NCBI RefSeq assembly: GCF_004005965.1 | Contig: NZ_SACY01000004.1 | Span: 186,001 to 250,000, forward strand | DNA: 64,000 bases | Origin: Sandaracinomonas limnophila | GTDB taxonomy: Bacteria > Bacteroidota > Bacteroidia > Cytophagales > Spirosomataceae | Direction of reading: 5' to 3' | Shown here: positions 14,215 through 23,411 of the stretch, one piece after another | Numbering within the stretch: the first letter of the stretch is position 1 | Layout of the letters: every line of letters begins with the position of its first letter | Translations under genes and position numbers: made by a program | The notes under the pieces: generated by a model | The model's input: the letters and a program-made list of their open reading frames with translations, nothing else | Database searches by the model: none | What the model was told of the DNA's origin: nothing

Positions 14215-17200
14215 TTATTTGACTTTCATGACTCCATTCATGATTCTCCAGTGACCCGGGAAGGTACAAACGAATGGATAATCTCCTGGGGTATTTGGTG
14301 CTTTGAAGCGGAGCTTTACACGGCCATCTGGATCAACCAGCGGCGTATAAGCAATGATTTCAGGAATATTTGGCACATAGTTTTTAGCTACGGCGTCTGC
14401 TGCTGTAATCATTTTATCAGCCGCTGCGCCTATTTTTTCCATGCTACCGATTTGTCCAATTACTAAATTATGTTGCATGGCATCTACGTTTTCTAAAACC
14501 AATTCGACGGTAACTCCAGCCGGAACTTCAAACGTTTTTTGATCAAACTTCATCTCTTCTTTTACTGTTTTGATGAAAATTTTCACCACAGGTCCTTGCT
14601 CTTGATTTGGCAAATCGACCTTCCAAAGTTCTGCTAAACGGTTAAGATAGGCCTCTTGTCCCGGTTCAACCTGTTTGGCTAACGAAACCACAAAAGCCTT
14701 TTGATTAGCGTCTAAATTTGCCTCTTTTTTGCTATTCCAAGCATTTGCTAAACCTTTTAAGGCTCCCATCATTCCAACTGAACCTGGATCTTTCATCTCT
14801 TGCAATATCCCTGCAATTTCAGCTCCAGACCAGGCATTGGCTGCCCCTCTAAACATTTTTTCAGTGATATATGCATCTAAATTTAGACCTGCATTTACCA
14901 TCAAGTTTTTGCGGAACTGGTTATTATTTCTGTTACTTTCTTTCAAAATAGCCGCACGGTCAATTGAAATTGCCATCACATAATTGCCTGGTTGCTCGGC
15001 CGTCCAGCCAAAATTGCCCGTCCACGGACCATTCGTGTTTTTGGTAACAATTCCCGATTGTCCCGGTAAAATACCGTCTGTAAAGGTGTAAGACTCCATT
15101 TCAATTTTTGAGCCTTGTCCTTCAATAGTTAGGGATAATGGTAAAACTGTTCCTTTTTCAAGGGCAACATTTCCACGATTCTTAACCTTTATTACAAAAC
15201 TTGAACCTTCTCGCAATTTGAAAACTCCTGATTTGATGATTACATCTTCAACCACTAAATCTAGGCCATTTTCTTGTCCATCTACACTTGGATTTTTAAC
15301 CTCTTTCGCTTCTTTTTCTGCAGCTAATTTTGCTTTCTCTTGGCCTTTTGCCTTCATCCATTTAATGATGTTTTCCTTACCTCTCGACATCTCATAGGCT
15401 GCCAAGGCATCCGGAATCCAGCGGTCTGCATTGAATTGCTCAGCTTTTATTTTTGCTGCAACCGCTTGATCAGCTTTATCATTTGAAGGCATTTCGCTCA
15501 AGGCTAATATTGCATTCAATTGAACCAAGGTATCTTTGTCGTTCAATAATTTTGCCTCCAATATTGCCTTAGACCAAGCTAAATTTCTTGGTAAAACTTG
15601 TACTGCATTTTTACGAACTGCCGCACTTGGGTGTTTCAAGGCGCCTTTCAAGGTTGCCTCAACAGATTTGTTTTCCAAGGCATTCAACCCTTGCAAAACG
15701 TGTAAAGCATGAATTGCCCCCGGGTTGATTCCGATACCATCCACGGATTTGTTTTGAATCAAGTTCAATAATGCTGGAACAATATCTTGTTTGCCTCTTT
15801 CAACCAACAATCGTTGAGCGGTTAAACGCCAGAACAAATTGTTATTAGAAAGGGCTGCCAAATTTGCTTTCACATTGTCCTTTGAAAGACTGATTGGTGA
15901 ATATTTAGGTGCTTGATTCCAACCAACGCGATAAATTCTACCGTGTGTATAGTCTCTTAGATTAGTTTCGTATGCATTTCCGGTACCATTGACAAATCCA
16001 CGAGGAACGGGATTGTGCTGAATGATGTAGCTATACCAATCTGCCACCCAAACGGCTCCGTCTGGACCCACTTGTGCAAATACTGGCGAGAACCACTCAT
16101 CTGCACCCGCCATTAAATTGAAGCCTTCTTTGTCCATATAATCAGAACCCGTTTTCACCATGTTGTTTTGGTGAACGATGTGTCCGGTAGGCTCTGTAAC
16201 AAAGGCAATTTTATTCCAATAATTTTTTGGGAAAGAACGAGCTGAATAAAAATTATGTCCAGATGCTGCAGTAAATCCACCAAAAACGTCCACCTGACGA
16301 ACTTTAGAAGTTATTGGGCGAATATCCTTGTGAGTATCTGTATTTTTGGAACCGTTCAAACTAAAAGGGGCCTGCCAAATATTTCTGTGTGGGATTGGCA
16401 TATACCAGCCATGAGAGTTGTTGGCAGTTGAGCCAAAAATATCTCCTTCCTCATTTATATCAAATCCCCAAGTATTGTTTGATGTTTGGGTAAGGTGCTC
16501 CATTTTAGACCCGTCGGGTTTGAATCGGAAAAAAGCTTGGGCAAAATTTAAAGAATCTGCTCCTACTTTTCCTTTGAAGCCTGAATAGCCAATACATGCA
16601 TAAATCCAGTTATCGAATCCATAATGTAAATTAGAAGGTCCAGCGTGGGTATCTCCTGTACCAAAACCAGTAAATAAAACCTTTCGTTCATCAGCAACAT
16701 CGTCTCCATTGGTATCTTTCAAAAATACCATGTCAGGAGCTTGCGAAACTAATAGTCCCCCATTGGCAAACACCATTCCGGTTGGGATACTAAGGCCTTC
16801 GGCCCATTTGGTAAATTTATCTGCTTTCCCATCGTTGTTAGTGTCTTCGCAAAGTAGGATATAATCTGAGCCTCCAGATTTTTTGCGTTCATTAGGATAG
16901 TCCTTGGTTATCAACACATATAAACGACCTTTTTCATCCCAAGCCATAGCAATTGGGTGCATTACATTGGGTTCAGAAGAGAATAATTGCAAATTGAAAT
17001 CGACAGGAACTTGAATAAATTTCATGGATTCTTCGGGAGTCAAAGGCAATTGCTGTACTTGAGGCCCCAAGCGTTTTTCATAATTAGGCAACTCTGCTAA
17101 ACGGTATTTTAAAGTAGGTAGGTTTAGTTTTTCTACTAATTCTCGTTTTTCCGGACCAACTGCCCAAAGAATTCCTTGTTCAATTAAATGCTGAAAAGCG

Positions 17201-17850
17201 GTAGTATTCCAAGTTCTTTCGTCGTGACCAAATGCAGTATAAAAAACATTTCCTTTTCCATAGGTTCGCACCCAAGTATAAGGTTCAAGGCTTTGTCCAG
17301 GCTTATCTTTTGCCTGATCTGGACCAATGATTCGAGATTGAATCACAACGTTATCAGGTTGTAAAAATTTGTGTAAATAGGTTTCATCTACTGTTTTTAT
17401 TTCCTCATAATCCTTCAAAATCGGATGTTGCGGTAGGGTATTTTGTACCCGAATGGAGTCCATGGTATGTCTCCAAAACTGCCCTCCCATCATTTTAACC
17501 AATTCCTTAGAATTTCTAAAATTGAAGGAAGCACAATGGATGGCTATTAGTCCATGGCCCGAACTCACATAATCAATCAAAGCCTTTTCTTGCGGGGCGG
17601 CAATGGAGTCGTGGTTAGCAAAAAGAATTACTCCGTCAAATTTGTTTAAATAAGGAGTATTTAGCGATTTCAAAGAAGAAGAATAGGTAATATTCATTCC
17701 TTTTACGCCTAAATAAGCCTGCAATGCAGGGTAACGGTCGAATGGTTTATGATGGCCATTGTCTCCTAAGAACAAAAGCTCTAAGCGGCGCTGAGAGAAG
17801 GAGGAGAGGTAAGTAAGAAGTAAGAAGGATAAAATAAATAGTTTTTTCAT
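14215..17850 (-). CDS. ThuA - sugar-propeller - HEAT - CARDB - azurin-like multidomain protein
   Basis: This 1,211-residue exported protein starts with a Sec signal (MKKLFILSFLLLTYLSSFS). Domains in order: ThuA-like glutaminase-fold (about 25-250); a six-bladed sorbosone/PVC-type propeller (about 275-680, with VADWYSYIIQHNPVPRG); HEAT-like repeats (about 690-870); a CARDB/Ig-like segment (about 900-1010); and a C-terminal azurin-like cupredoxin (about 1095-1211). The copper ligands are visible as MQHNLVIG and CTFPGHWRIM (Cys, His, Met, with C-x4-H-x3-M spacing as in azurin). No CxxCH is present, so the heme c domain often fused in this family is absent. It is likely a periplasmic sugar dehydrogenase-like electron donor or scaffold. 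The next gene downstream is a Gfo/Idh protein, 3 bp away. Confidence 0.88.
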   Translation of the reverse strand: MKKLFILSFLLLTYLSSFSQRRLELLFLGDNGHHKPFDRYPALQAYLGVKGMNITYSSSLKSLNTPYLNKFDGVILFANHDSIAAPQEKALIDYVSSGHGLIAIHCASFNFRNSKELVKMMGGQFWRHTMDSIRVQNTLPQHPILKDYEEIKTVDETYLHKFLQPDNVVIQSRIIGPDQAKDKPGQSLEPYTWVRTYGKGNVFYTAFGHDERTWNTTAFQHLIEQGILWAVGPEKRELVEKLNLPTLKYRLAELPNYEKRLGPQVQQLPLTPEESMKFIQVPVDFNLQLFSSEPNVMHPIAMAWDEKGRLYVLITKDYPNERKKSGGSDYILLCEDTNNDGKADKFTKWAEGLSIPTGMVFANGGLLVSQAPDMVFLKDTNGDDVADERKVLFTGFGTGDTHAGPSNLHYGFDNWIYACIGYSGFKGKVGADSLNFAQAFFRFKPDGSKMEHLTQTSNNTWGFDINEEGDIFGSTANNSHGWYMPIPHRNIWQAPFSLNGSKNTDTHKDIRPITSKVRQVDVFGGFTAASGHNFYSARSFPKNYWNKIAFVTEPTGHIVHQNNMVKTGSDYMDKEGFNLMAGADEWFSPVFAQVGPDGAVWVADWYSYIIQHNPVPRGFVNGTGNAYETNLRDYTHGRIYRVGWNQAPKYSPISLSKDNVKANLAALSNNNLFWRLTAQRLLVERGKQDIVPALLNLIQNKSVDGIGINPGAIHALHVLQGLNALENKSVEATLKGALKHPSAAVRKNAVQVLPRNLAWSKAILEAKLLNDKDTLVQLNAILALSEMPSNDKADQAVAAKIKAEQFNADRWIPDALAAYEMSRGKENIIKWMKAKGQEKAKLAAEKEAKEVKNPSVDGQENGLDLVVEDVIIKSGVFKLREGSSFVIKVKNRGNVALEKGTVLPLSLTIEGQGSKIEMESYTFTDGILPGQSGIVTKNTNGPWTGNFGWTAEQPGNYVMAISIDRAAILKESNRNNNQFRKNLMVNAGLNLDAYITEKMFRGAANAWSGAEIAGILQEMKDPGSVGMMGALKGLANAWNSKKEANLDANQKAFVVSLAKQVEPGQEAYLNRLAELWKVDLPNQEQGPVVKIFIKTVKEEMKFDQKTFEVPAGVTVELVLENVDAMQHNLVIGQIGSMEKIGAAADKMITAADAVAKNYVPNIPEIIAYTPLVDPDGRVKLRFKAPNTPGDYPFVCTFPGHWRIMNGVMKVK

Positions 17851-17853
17851 AAT

Positions 17854-18966
17854 TTAAAATTCAGGTAACTTAATAATTTCACCACCTTTCAGGGCAGATT
17901 CATGTGAAAGGATTCCCACGCAGGTCCAGTTGGCAGATTGCGGGGCATTGGGGAAAGGGTCACGATCTTCTTGTAAGGCTGATAAAAACTCATGCACTAA
18001 ATGAGGATGTGAGCCACCATGTCCGCCACCTTGGGTGAAAGATAAGTGTGTATTTTCGTCTTCGTCGTAAACACCTTTTGTAGTAAATCGTTGAATTTCT
18101 TCTGGCAAATAATGGGCAAAATCTGGACAAGTAACTTTTTCGGGGATTTCCGGCTCCGGTTTTTTGGCCGTGTGTACAACGAGTTGCTCACCTTCCACCA
18201 AAGGCCATTCAACCGATTTTTTAGATCCGTAAACTTCGAAAGATTCGCGGTATTGTCGAGCTACATCAAACAAAGACCGATACACTTGAGCGCTTAAGTC
18301 TGAGTTTTTGAATTTAATATGAGCCGATTCAATCGCAAAAGGAGAATTATAATGTTGAATTAAGTCTTCTCTAATGGTTCCTGAACCAAAACAAGAAACA
18401 TATTCCGCATCTAATTTCAAAAGAGCAGCCACTGGGCCCACACAGTGGGTTGCATAGTGCATTGGGGGCAAACCCGGCCAATAATCTGGCCAGCCATCCA
18501 TGTCTTGTTGATGTGATGCTTTTAAAAATTGCACTTTTCCTAACTCCCCTTTTTCATATAATTCTTTCATGTAGAGGAACTCACGAGAATAGACTACAGT
18601 TTCCATCATCATGTACTTCTTATTCATCTTTCTGCTGGCCTCCACAATGGCTTTACACTCTTCTACAGAAGTTGCCATTGGAACGGTACAAGCAACGTGC
18701 TTCCCGGCCAAAAGTGCCTTTAACGTTTGTTCTGCATGTAAATGGATAGGAGAATTAATATGTACTACATCAATGTTTGGGTCTTTGATCAGTTCCTCAA
18801 AATCGGTAAAACGATGTTCTATTCCAAATGCTTCACCGATGGCATTAAGCTTTTCTTCATTGCGTTGACAGATGGCATACATGTTGGCCCAAGGGTGTTT
18901 CAGGTAGATTGGAATGAACTCCGCGCCAAAGCCAAGACCTACAATGGCCACATTGAATTTTTTCAT
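17854..18966 (-). CDS. Gfo/Idh/MocA-family oxidoreductase with altered catalytic motif
   Basis: The 370-residue protein has an N-terminal Rossmann motif AIVGLGFGAEF, the DVVHINSPIHLH strand that normally ends the NAD site, and a C-terminal substrate domain (HYATHCVGPVAALL). In the family the EKPxA motif supplies the catalytic Lys; here it reads KHVACTVPMA, so Lys is replaced by Val. I recall CTVP-type variants in related Bacteroidota and Planctomycetota, so this may be a defined subgroup rather than decay. It is cotranscribed with the ThuA fusion (3-bp gap). Confidence 0.88.
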   Translation of the reverse strand: MKKFNVAIVGLGFGAEFIPIYLKHPWANMYAICQRNEEKLNAIGEAFGIEHRFTDFEELIKDPNIDVVHINSPIHLHAEQTLKALLAGKHVACTVPMATSVEECKAIVEASRKMNKKYMMMETVVYSREFLYMKELYEKGELGKVQFLKASHQQDMDGWPDYWPGLPPMHYATHCVGPVAALLKLDAEYVSCFGSGTIREDLIQHYNSPFAIESAHIKFKNSDLSAQVYRSLFDVARQYRESFEVYGSKKSVEWPLVEGEQLVVHTAKKPEPEIPEKVTCPDFAHYLPEEIQRFTTKGVYDEDENTHLSFTQGGGHGGSHPHLVHEFLSALQEDRDPFPNAPQSANWTCVGILSHESALKGGEIIKLPEF

Positions 18967-19029
18967 AAACAGGTTTAAAATATTGAAAATCTAAATTATG
19001 TGTAAAATACTGATAATAAAATCTTTTTG

Positions 19030-19052
19030 GTCTACTTTTTTTAAAAATAGAC
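19030..19052. promoter_or_regulatory. Inverted repeat in the divergent region before 19186
   Basis: GTCTA and TAGAC, extended by T and A runs inside, form a strong AT-rich hairpin 155 bp before the next gene and 64 bp before the divergent Gfo gene. It is a candidate operator or a terminator-like structure. Confidence 0.4.
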
Positions 19053-19074
19053 GAATTTGAATCAATTTAAAGAT

Positions 19075-19102
19075 TTGGTTCATAATTAAGTTTTTAATTT
19101 TG
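19075..19102 (+). promoter_or_regulatory. Possible promoter of the tail-fibre-like surface operon
   Basis: TTTG (19075-19078) and TAATTTTG (19095-19102) with a 16-base spacer lie about 84 bp before the first gene of the operon. The spacer is shorter than consensus. Confidence 0.45.
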
Positions 19103-19185
19103 AATGTACGATTCTGTTTTCTTAATACAATTGCCCTATTCTAGGAAAAATTTACTAAGGAAAAAGATCGCAAACTAGTATCTAA

Positions 19186-19905
19186 ATGATTTATAAATTT
19201 ATCAGATTAAAGCTGACAATAGCTGTAGGGCTTTGTGTGCTTTTTGGGACGAGTCCCTCGTTTGCTCAGAGTAGTGCTTGGAAAATTGGTTTAGGAAACT
19301 CATTAACCACTTACGATTTTGTAACTACTCAAGGGGTTCAAATTAATTACCTCAAAAAAGGTTCTGGCAATGCTTATTCCATTGGCTATGAGCAGGCCTT
19401 TTTAGACACCACCAAATTTATCGGTCAAGGAACCTCCAAAGACTTATATTACTTGCAACACAAAAGTTTAGCAAAAATTCTATCCCATTTGGAGTGGAGT
19501 TCCGCACTTTTAATGAATCAATTCAATGCTGTAGGTGATGTTCAGAACACCTCATTCGATTATCAAACAAATTACTTGGGTTTGGAGCTTGGTATTGGTC
19601 CTTTTGTGAATTTAGGCAAAGGCTGGAAAGTACAGGCACAAGGCAAAGCCATGGGACAATACCTATTGCAGGGAAATCAACATGTAGGATCGGCCTATGT
19701 TGATTTGTCTCAAAATAAAGATTTTAACCAACTAAAAGTGTTTGTTGGATATGCCGGAATTTTAGAAAAAAAGATTAATAAATCCTTGAGTTTATATGTT
19801 AGTGCAGCAAATCATCAAACATTTGTTGCAACGAAACAAGGGGAAAGTAGTTTGAATTTTAAAACGCTAAACATATTGTTTGGCATAAAAATAATTGGCC
19901 TTTAA
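19186..19905 (+). CDS. Outer-membrane beta-barrel-like protein of unknown function
   Basis: The 239-residue product begins with a Sec signal (about residues 1-28 ending in SPSFAQ) and continues with alternating strands ending in LNFKTLNILFGIKIIGL, a pattern of small outer-membrane barrels. No catalytic motif is seen. It is the first gene of a plus-strand run and is followed 31 bp later by the tail-fibre-like gene. Confidence 0.75.
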   Translation: MIYKFIRLKLTIAVGLCVLFGTSPSFAQSSAWKIGLGNSLTTYDFVTTQGVQINYLKKGSGNAYSIGYEQAFLDTTKFIGQGTSKDLYYLQHKSLAKILSHLEWSSALLMNQFNAVGDVQNTSFDYQTNYLGLELGIGPFVNLGKGWKVQAQGKAMGQYLLQGNQHVGSAYVDLSQNKDFNQLKVFVGYAGILEKKINKSLSLYVSAANHQTFVATKQGESSLNFKTLNILFGIKIIGL

Positions 19906-19936
19906 GTAGGCATACTTGTATCTAAATAAATATATC

Positions 19937-22921
19937 ATGAAAAAGCTCGGTGTTCTAATCGTGGGGCTTCTGTTGTTGACGTTTCCTATGTTTTCTCAAA
20001 CGAAAGCAATTAATTATCAGGCCGTAATAATGGATCCCAATCAAATTGAAATCCCCGGACAAAATATTGTTGGACAGCCTTTATCTAATGGGCCTGTTTG
20101 CATCAAATTCACCATCATCAATTCAGACAAAACAATTGATTATGAAGAAGTTCAATCAACACAAACCGATGAATTTGGATTGGTCAATTTAACCATAGGC
20201 TCCTCCACTGCTACCACAAGTAATGCAAAAATAACCTTGTTGGGCACAGGGACCTACAAAGATTTTAATTCAATTAAATGGGGGAAAAATAGAAAAAGTT
20301 TAAAGGTTTCAGTAAGTTTTGATAATTGTACTACGTTTAAAGTTTCTTCTGTTGAATTATTAAATTATACCCCATACGCATTGTATGCTTCAGCAGTAGA
20401 TTATGAAAACGTAGACGGTGCACCAACTAATTTATCCCAATTTAAAAATGATTCAGGATTTTTAAATTCAACGGCATTGGATCCATTGAAAAAGGATATA
20501 ACTCAAACTCAAACTGCGATTACAGATTTATCCAACAAAACAAATGGCAAGTTTTCATTGGTGGACAGTACCCTTTCTACTTATGACAATCGAATCACTT
20601 CAAACTCAAAATCCATTGCACAAACCAATACCGTGTTGAATCAACAGGTTGGAGGATTGCAGCAACAAATTACTACAACCAACACTACCATCAACCAATT
20701 GAGCGGGACGTATGAGGTAACATCAAACAAAAGAAATGCAAGTGATTTAGGGGCAGGTTCTCCTTCTTCAGAGTTTTATCCAACCCAATTAGCGGTAAAA
20801 ACCTATGTTGACCAAACGGTTCAAGATGCCGTTGCATCAGGGGCACCAGATGCTACTACATTGGCAAAAGGAAAGGTAAAATTGTCGGGAGACTTAGCAG
20901 GAACGGCAGATGCACCTACGGTTCCGGGCTTGGCAAATAAAGAAAATACAAGCAATAAATCAACGAGTATTACTACAGATGGAAGTTCAAATACTAAATA
21001 TCCGAGTGCTAAAGCGGTAAAAGATTATGTGGATGCTTCTGTTTCGGGAGTAGCTTTTCAAACCAATTTAGATGCTAAGGCAGATAAGAATTCGCCCGTA
21101 TTTACAGGAACTCCTTCAATGCCTACGGGTACAACGGGAGTAACGCAAAGCAATACCGATAATTCTACTAAACTGGCTACCACCGCGTTTGTACAGAATG
21201 CTATAAGCGCAGGAGTTATTGATGCGACTACAAGCGACAAAGGAAAAATCAAATTAGCGGGAGATTTAGGTGGAACGGCGGATGCACCCACTGTACCGGG
21301 ATTAGCCAGCAAAGCTCCTTTGGCTTCTCCGGCATTAACGGGTACTCCTACGGCACCAACTGCTACAGCAGGAACGAATGATACACAAATTGCAACAACT
21401 GCATTTGTTACCGCGGCTATGACCAATGCCTCTGTTGCAGACGCAACCACATTGGCAAAAGGAAAAATTCAATTAGCCGGTGATTTGGGAGGTACTGCTG
21501 CTTTGCCGACGGTACCAGGCTTAGCCAATAAAGAAAATACAATTACAGCAGGTTCAACTGCTCAATATTACAGAGGAGATAAATCGTGGCAAACCTTAGA
21601 TAAGTCAGCTGTAGGCTTAGCCAATGTAGATAATACTTCAGATGCGAGTAAGCCTGTTTCAACGGCTACGCAAACCGCATTGGATTTAAAAGCGCCATTA
21701 GCATCAGCGGCTTTAACGGGAACTCCAACTGCACCAACGGCAACGGCAGGAACGAATACAACACAAATAGCAACAACGGCCTTTGTGGTAGCAGCTATGA
21801 CAAACGCCTCGGTAGCAGATGCAACAACGTCTGATAAAGGTAAAATTCAATTAGCGGGTGATTTGGGGGGAACAGGTACAACTGCAGCAGCTCCTGTGAT
21901 TTCAGACAATGCCATTACTTCATCAAAAATAGCCCCTTCTGCAATTACAAATGCTAAAATTGCGGATGGTAGCATAACTACTACCAAAATTGCTGATGCA
22001 AATGTTTCCACGGCAAAATTAGCAGACGGAAGTGTTACCACAGCAAAAATTGATGCTGCCGCAATAACCAATGCAAAAATTGGTGAAACGATTTCCATTG
22101 CTAATGGAGGAACTGGAGCAACCACACAAACTGCTGCATTTGATGCCCTTTCCCCTATGACTACCTCGGGAGATATTATTTATGGTGGGACAAGTGGAAC
22201 AGGAACTAGATTAGGAAAAGGAACAGATGGACAAGTATTGACCTTAGCCAGTGGCGTTCCATCTTGGGGTACCCCAGCTTCTACAGGTGTTACCTCTGTA
22301 AATGGACTTTCGGGTGGAACTCAGACATTTGCAACAGGGACCTCTGGAACAGATTTTAATATTTCAAGTTCAAGCACTACACATACATTTAATATCCCCG
22401 ATGCTAGTGCTACTGCAAGAGGCTTAGTAACTACTGGGACGCAGACCTTTGCAGGGGCGAAGACGTTTAGTTCAACGATAAACAAAGTAACAATTACAGC
22501 ACCAACCAGTAGTGCAACATTAACAATTGTAGATGGTAAAACATTAACTGCTTCAGATGATGCGACTGTTTCGGGTACCAACACTGGTGACCAAATAATC
22601 ACATTAACGGGTGATGTAACCGGTTCTGGCACGGGAAGTTTTGCAACAACAATTGGTGCGGGAAAGGTTACAAGTTCTATGCTTGCAGCAAATGCCATCG
22701 TAGAAGTATCAGATGAATTTACTGCAACAGCTGCCCAAGCAAGTTTTACCATAAGTCATGCAAAAGGTACAAATAGAATAATCAAAATGTACATAAATGG
22801 AATTCGTATAAGCAATACAGCTTATAGTGATTCTGGAACAACATTGACATACACAAGTGCTAACAATGGCGGTTATACCATTGTTGCTGGCGATAGAATT
22901 CAGTTTGATTATTCTTATTAA
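19937..22921 (+). CDS. Secreted phage-tail-fibre-like repeat protein
   Basis: From the ATG at 19937 the product is 994 residues; an in-frame ATG at 19916 would add 7 residues before the signal MKKLGVLIVGLLLLTF and is disfavoured. After the signal a globular domain (about 25-140, INYQAVIMDP) is followed by a coiled-coil-like region (about 160-280). Tail-fibre repeats then dominate: DATT-x-AKGKI-QLAGDLGGTA occurs four times (from 20849, 21221, 21440 and 21818) and the TGTP-x3-T-TTAFV motif three times. Further blocks, SGDIIYGGTSGTG and YYRGDKSW, are common in phage tail fibres. The C-terminus, KMYINGIRISNTAY, resembles a receptor-binding tip. No terminase, capsid or integrase is nearby, and a Sec signal is present, so this is probably a bacterial surface fibre. 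Confidence 0.85.
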   Translation: MKKLGVLIVGLLLLTFPMFSQTKAINYQAVIMDPNQIEIPGQNIVGQPLSNGPVCIKFTIINSDKTIDYEEVQSTQTDEFGLVNLTIGSSTATTSNAKITLLGTGTYKDFNSIKWGKNRKSLKVSVSFDNCTTFKVSSVELLNYTPYALYASAVDYENVDGAPTNLSQFKNDSGFLNSTALDPLKKDITQTQTAITDLSNKTNGKFSLVDSTLSTYDNRITSNSKSIAQTNTVLNQQVGGLQQQITTTNTTINQLSGTYEVTSNKRNASDLGAGSPSSEFYPTQLAVKTYVDQTVQDAVASGAPDATTLAKGKVKLSGDLAGTADAPTVPGLANKENTSNKSTSITTDGSSNTKYPSAKAVKDYVDASVSGVAFQTNLDAKADKNSPVFTGTPSMPTGTTGVTQSNTDNSTKLATTAFVQNAISAGVIDATTSDKGKIKLAGDLGGTADAPTVPGLASKAPLASPALTGTPTAPTATAGTNDTQIATTAFVTAAMTNASVADATTLAKGKIQLAGDLGGTAALPTVPGLANKENTITAGSTAQYYRGDKSWQTLDKSAVGLANVDNTSDASKPVSTATQTALDLKAPLASAALTGTPTAPTATAGTNTTQIATTAFVVAAMTNASVADATTSDKGKIQLAGDLGGTGTTAAAPVISDNAITSSKIAPSAITNAKIADGSITTTKIADANVSTAKLADGSVTTAKIDAAAITNAKIGETISIANGGTGATTQTAAFDALSPMTTSGDIIYGGTSGTGTRLGKGTDGQVLTLASGVPSWGTPASTGVTSVNGLSGGTQTFATGTSGTDFNISSSSTTHTFNIPDASATARGLVTTGTQTFAGAKTFSSTINKVTITAPTSSATLTIVDGKTLTASDDATVSGTNTGDQIITLTGDVTGSGTGSFATTIGAGKVTSSMLAANAIVEVSDEFTATAAQASFTISHAKGTNRIIKMYINGIRISNTAYSDSGTTLTYTSANNGGYTIVAGDRIQFDYSY

Positions 22922-23397
22922 TGCTTATGAAAAATTTATTTTTAATCTTTGGATTTATTATATGTCAAATTGCTTTTTGTGTTCCCACAAACGCACAAGT
23001 TAATTTAAAAAATGGGTTAACAATTGATGTTTATAATAAATATTCTAAGGTTATCGACTTCATTCAACAAAACGTTGATTTTAATTCCGATTCATTAAGT
23101 TTCTTTCTGGCCCCAAACAATTCACTAGAAATTGTTGATCAAGCCTTCTTGGATAATCATACAGTAAGAGGTCTTTTTTCAATAGATTTTTACAAAAATC
23201 ACACATTTGAAAATATGCAAGAAAATAAAATTGTTTTTAAATCTGGGAGATTAAGATTTTATTCTAAAAATGAGGATCATATTTTGATTTCAAATGATTT
23301 TGATCCTCAAAAAATTACAAAAGAGGTAAATATGATTAAAAGTTATAAAATTAACAATAACACAATTCTTAATTTATTAGAAGATACCATTAAATAA
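22921..23397 (+). CDS. Small secreted protein of unknown function
   Basis: This 158-residue product begins with a Sec signal ending PTNAQ; the internal ATG at 22927 may be the true start. The ATG at 22921 overlaps the tail-fibre stop by one base (TAATG), indicating tight coupling. The body is polar and AT-rich codon, with no recognised motif. It may be a chaperone or anchor for the fibre protein, an inference from position alone. Confidence 0.6.
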   Translation: MLMKNLFLIFGFIICQIAFCVPTNAQVNLKNGLTIDVYNKYSKVIDFIQQNVDFNSDSLSFFLAPNNSLEIVDQAFLDNHTVRGLFSIDFYKNHTFENMQENKIVFKSGRLRFYSKNEDHILISNDFDPQKITKEVNMIKSYKINNNTILNLLEDTIK

Positions 23398-23411
23398 TTT
23401 AAATATTATTT

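Noticed and set aside
19937-22921. A prophage, suggested by tail-fibre repeats
   Set aside because: No capsid, portal, terminase, integrase or lysis genes are nearby; the protein has a Sec signal and lies in a run of surface-protein and sugar genes.
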